DNA from: Thermoproteota archaeon | GTDB taxonomy: Archaea; Thermoproteota; Korarchaeia; Korarchaeales; Korarchaeaceae | Length of the DNA: 15,031 bases | Reading direction: 5' to 3' | Assembly: GCA_011042755.1 (NCBI GenBank) | Contig: DRBY01000038.1 | Coordinates: 1 to 15,031 of the forward strand | In this document: positions 14,032 to 15,031 of the stretch, piece after piece | How positions within the stretch are numbered: position 1 is the first letter of the stretch | Layout: each line of letters opens with the position of its first letter | Made by a program: the position numbers and the translations under genes | The notes under the pieces: generated by a model | What the model was told of the DNA's origin: nothing | Database searches by the model: none | Seen by the model: the letters and a program-made list of their open reading frames with translations, nothing else

Positions 14032-15031
14032 CTGGACGAGGCTTACGACGTTGTCATCGTTGGGGCAGGCCCCACAGGGCTCTTTGCTGCTCATGAGATC
14101 AAGAAAGGCGTTCCTGACGCTAGAGTCTTGATCATTGAGATGGGTCCAGATCTGCCGGGCAGATACTGCCCGGCTCAAGTAACGGGGAGATGTGCCCTCT
14201 GCCCGACCTGCGCGGTAGTCTCCGGGTTCGGCGGCGCAGGCGCCTTTAGCGACGGGAAGCTCAACCTAAGCGAGAGGATAGGGGGAGAGCTGGCTGATTA
14301 TCTCGGTGGGAGTCAAGTTCGAGAGCTGATATCCTACGTAGATTCCGTGTACTTGGATCTGGGGGCTCCAGAGAAGGTCTATGGTACCGACGAGGAGGCC
14401 ATCCAAGAGCTGAAGAGGAAGGCTTACAGGCAGGGATTCCTGCTCGTTCCATTCAAAATACGCCATATGGGAAGCGACGGGGGCCTACGGGTCCTGCAGA
14501 ACTTCAGGAAGCGACTTGAGGAGATGGGCGTAGAGTTCCGATTTGGGGAGGCCGCTGAGCGCGTAGAGGTGGAAGGCGGTAGAGTGATTGGGATAAGACT
14601 TGTCAGCGGAGAGTTCGTACGCGCAAAGTACGTTATCGTAGCACCTGGTAGGGTAGGCGCAAACTGGTTGGTCTCAGAGGCCAGAAGGCTCGGCATAGGC
14701 GTGGAGGCCGGCCGGGTGGACATTGGCGTGAGGGTCGAGGTTCTAGCCGAGGTCATGAGGGAGTTTACCGACGTGCTGTACGAGCCAAAGCTGATCTACT
14801 ACACTAAGACGTTCGACGACAAGGTGAGAGTCTTTTGCGTCAATCCAGGGGGATTCGTAGTTACCGAGTCGTACTGGGGGATCGTAACAGTGAACGGCGC
14901 GGCCAAGGAGGAGAGCCGGACGGAGAATACCAACTTCGCTCTGCTCGTTTCTGTAAAATTCACTGAGCCGTACAGGGACTCTATCTCCTACGCGCTTGAC
15001 ATAGCGAGACTTGCCAACAACATCGCGGACA
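14032..15031 (+). CDS. FAD-dependent oxidoreductase, COG2509-like (3' end outside window), proposed CTG start
   Basis: The first 333 codons of a flavoprotein. It begins with a Rossmann FAD-binding segment, YDVVIVGAGPTGLFAA (GxGxxG at residues 11-16), then has a four-cysteine motif, Cys46, Cys54, Cys57 and Cys60 (RYCPAQVTGRCALCPTC). GFGGAGAFSDGKLNLS, the signature of the COG2509 'FAD-dependent dehydrogenase' family, and a second FAD segment, AKYVIVAPGRVGANWL, follow. The physiological substrate of the family is unknown. An in-frame TAA at 14020 and the absence of ATG, GTG or TTG before the FAD motif leave CTG 14032 (MDEAYDVVIVG) as the natural start, with GGGAG 4 nt upstream. A sequence error that altered an ATG is the alternative. 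The family is about 450-490 residues long, so roughly a third is missing. Confidence 0.88.
   Translation, partial: MDEAYDVVIVGAGPTGLFAAHEIKKGVPDARVLIIEMGPDLPGRYCPAQVTGRCALCPTCAVVSGFGGAGAFSDGKLNLSERIGGELADYLGGSQVRELISYVDSVYLDLGAPEKVYGTDEEAIQELKRKAYRQGFLLVPFKIRHMGSDGGLRVLQNFRKRLEEMGVEFRFGEAAERVEVEGGRVIGIRLVSGEFVRAKYVIVAPGRVGANWLVSEARRLGIGVEAGRVDIGVRVEVLAEVMREFTDVLYEPKLIYYTKTFDDKVRVFCVNPGGFVVTESYWGIVTVNGAAKEESRTENTNFALLVSVKFTEPYRDSISYALDIARLANNIAD

Noticed and set aside
13205..14178. Minus-strand frames of 163 and 117 codons over the phosphoesterase and FAD oxidoreductase genes
   Set aside because: They are shadows of genes with complete catalytic motifs on the + strand.

Overview
The window reads as a dense archaeal chromosome segment with no mobile elements, tRNAs, rRNAs or CRISPR arrays that I can see. 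Several features point to archaea: a PolB1/Dpo1-type family B DNA polymerase, the archaea-only GatDE amidotransferase, the archaeal thiolase/DUF35/HMG-CoA synthase trio, a class I HMG-CoA reductase, a two-subunit IorAB ferredoxin oxidoreductase, a COG1709-type regulator and TATA-like promoter boxes. The polymerase most resembles the Sulfolobus Dpo1 type, which suggests a TACK-lineage and possibly thermophilic archaeon (Crenarchaeota- or Korarchaeota-like). The exact lineage cannot be fixed from this sequence alone.

Layout. Positions 1-2126 (+) hold the 3' part of the replicative polymerase gene. Its end overlaps tail-to-tail, by 10 bp, the last gene of a long minus-strand array. Read in its own direction from about 11830 down to 2117, that array is iorA, iorB, HMG-CoA synthase, acetoacetyl-CoA thiolase, DUF35 scaffold, HMG-CoA reductase, gatD, gatE. 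Junctions overlap or are only a few bases long, apart from a 41-bp gap before gatD. The only clear upstream intergenic region is 11830-11996, which carries TATA-like boxes and a repeated AGGTTGAC element. Upstream of it, still on the minus strand, lie an HTH regulator (11997-12752) with its own promoter and palindromes, and a small SWIM zinc-finger protein (12840-13157). Divergent from the SWIM gene is a COG1407/PdeM-like metallophosphoesterase (13209-13976). After a short promoter-like gap comes a truncated COG2509-type FAD-dependent oxidoreductase (14032 to the window end) that appears to start with CTG.

How the genes work together. HMG-CoA synthase, thiolase and the DUF35 protein are the partners of a known archaeal substrate-channelling complex, and HMG-CoA reductase takes the next step to mevalonate for membrane lipids. 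Placing IorAB, which makes acyl-CoA and reduced ferredoxin from 2-oxoacids, at the head of the same array suggests shared regulation of CoA-thioester supply and isoprenoid synthesis. GatDE, which makes Gln-tRNA(Gln), rides at the distal end. Translation signals are strikingly uniform: six genes have GGTGANN followed by 3-4 nt and then the start codon, and in three junctions the upstream stop codon TGA is itself part of that Shine-Dalgarno sequence. Several starts chosen here are shorter than the longest open frame because a GTG inside the Shine-Dalgarno sequence mimics a start. No stretch longer than 300 bases lacks a gene.
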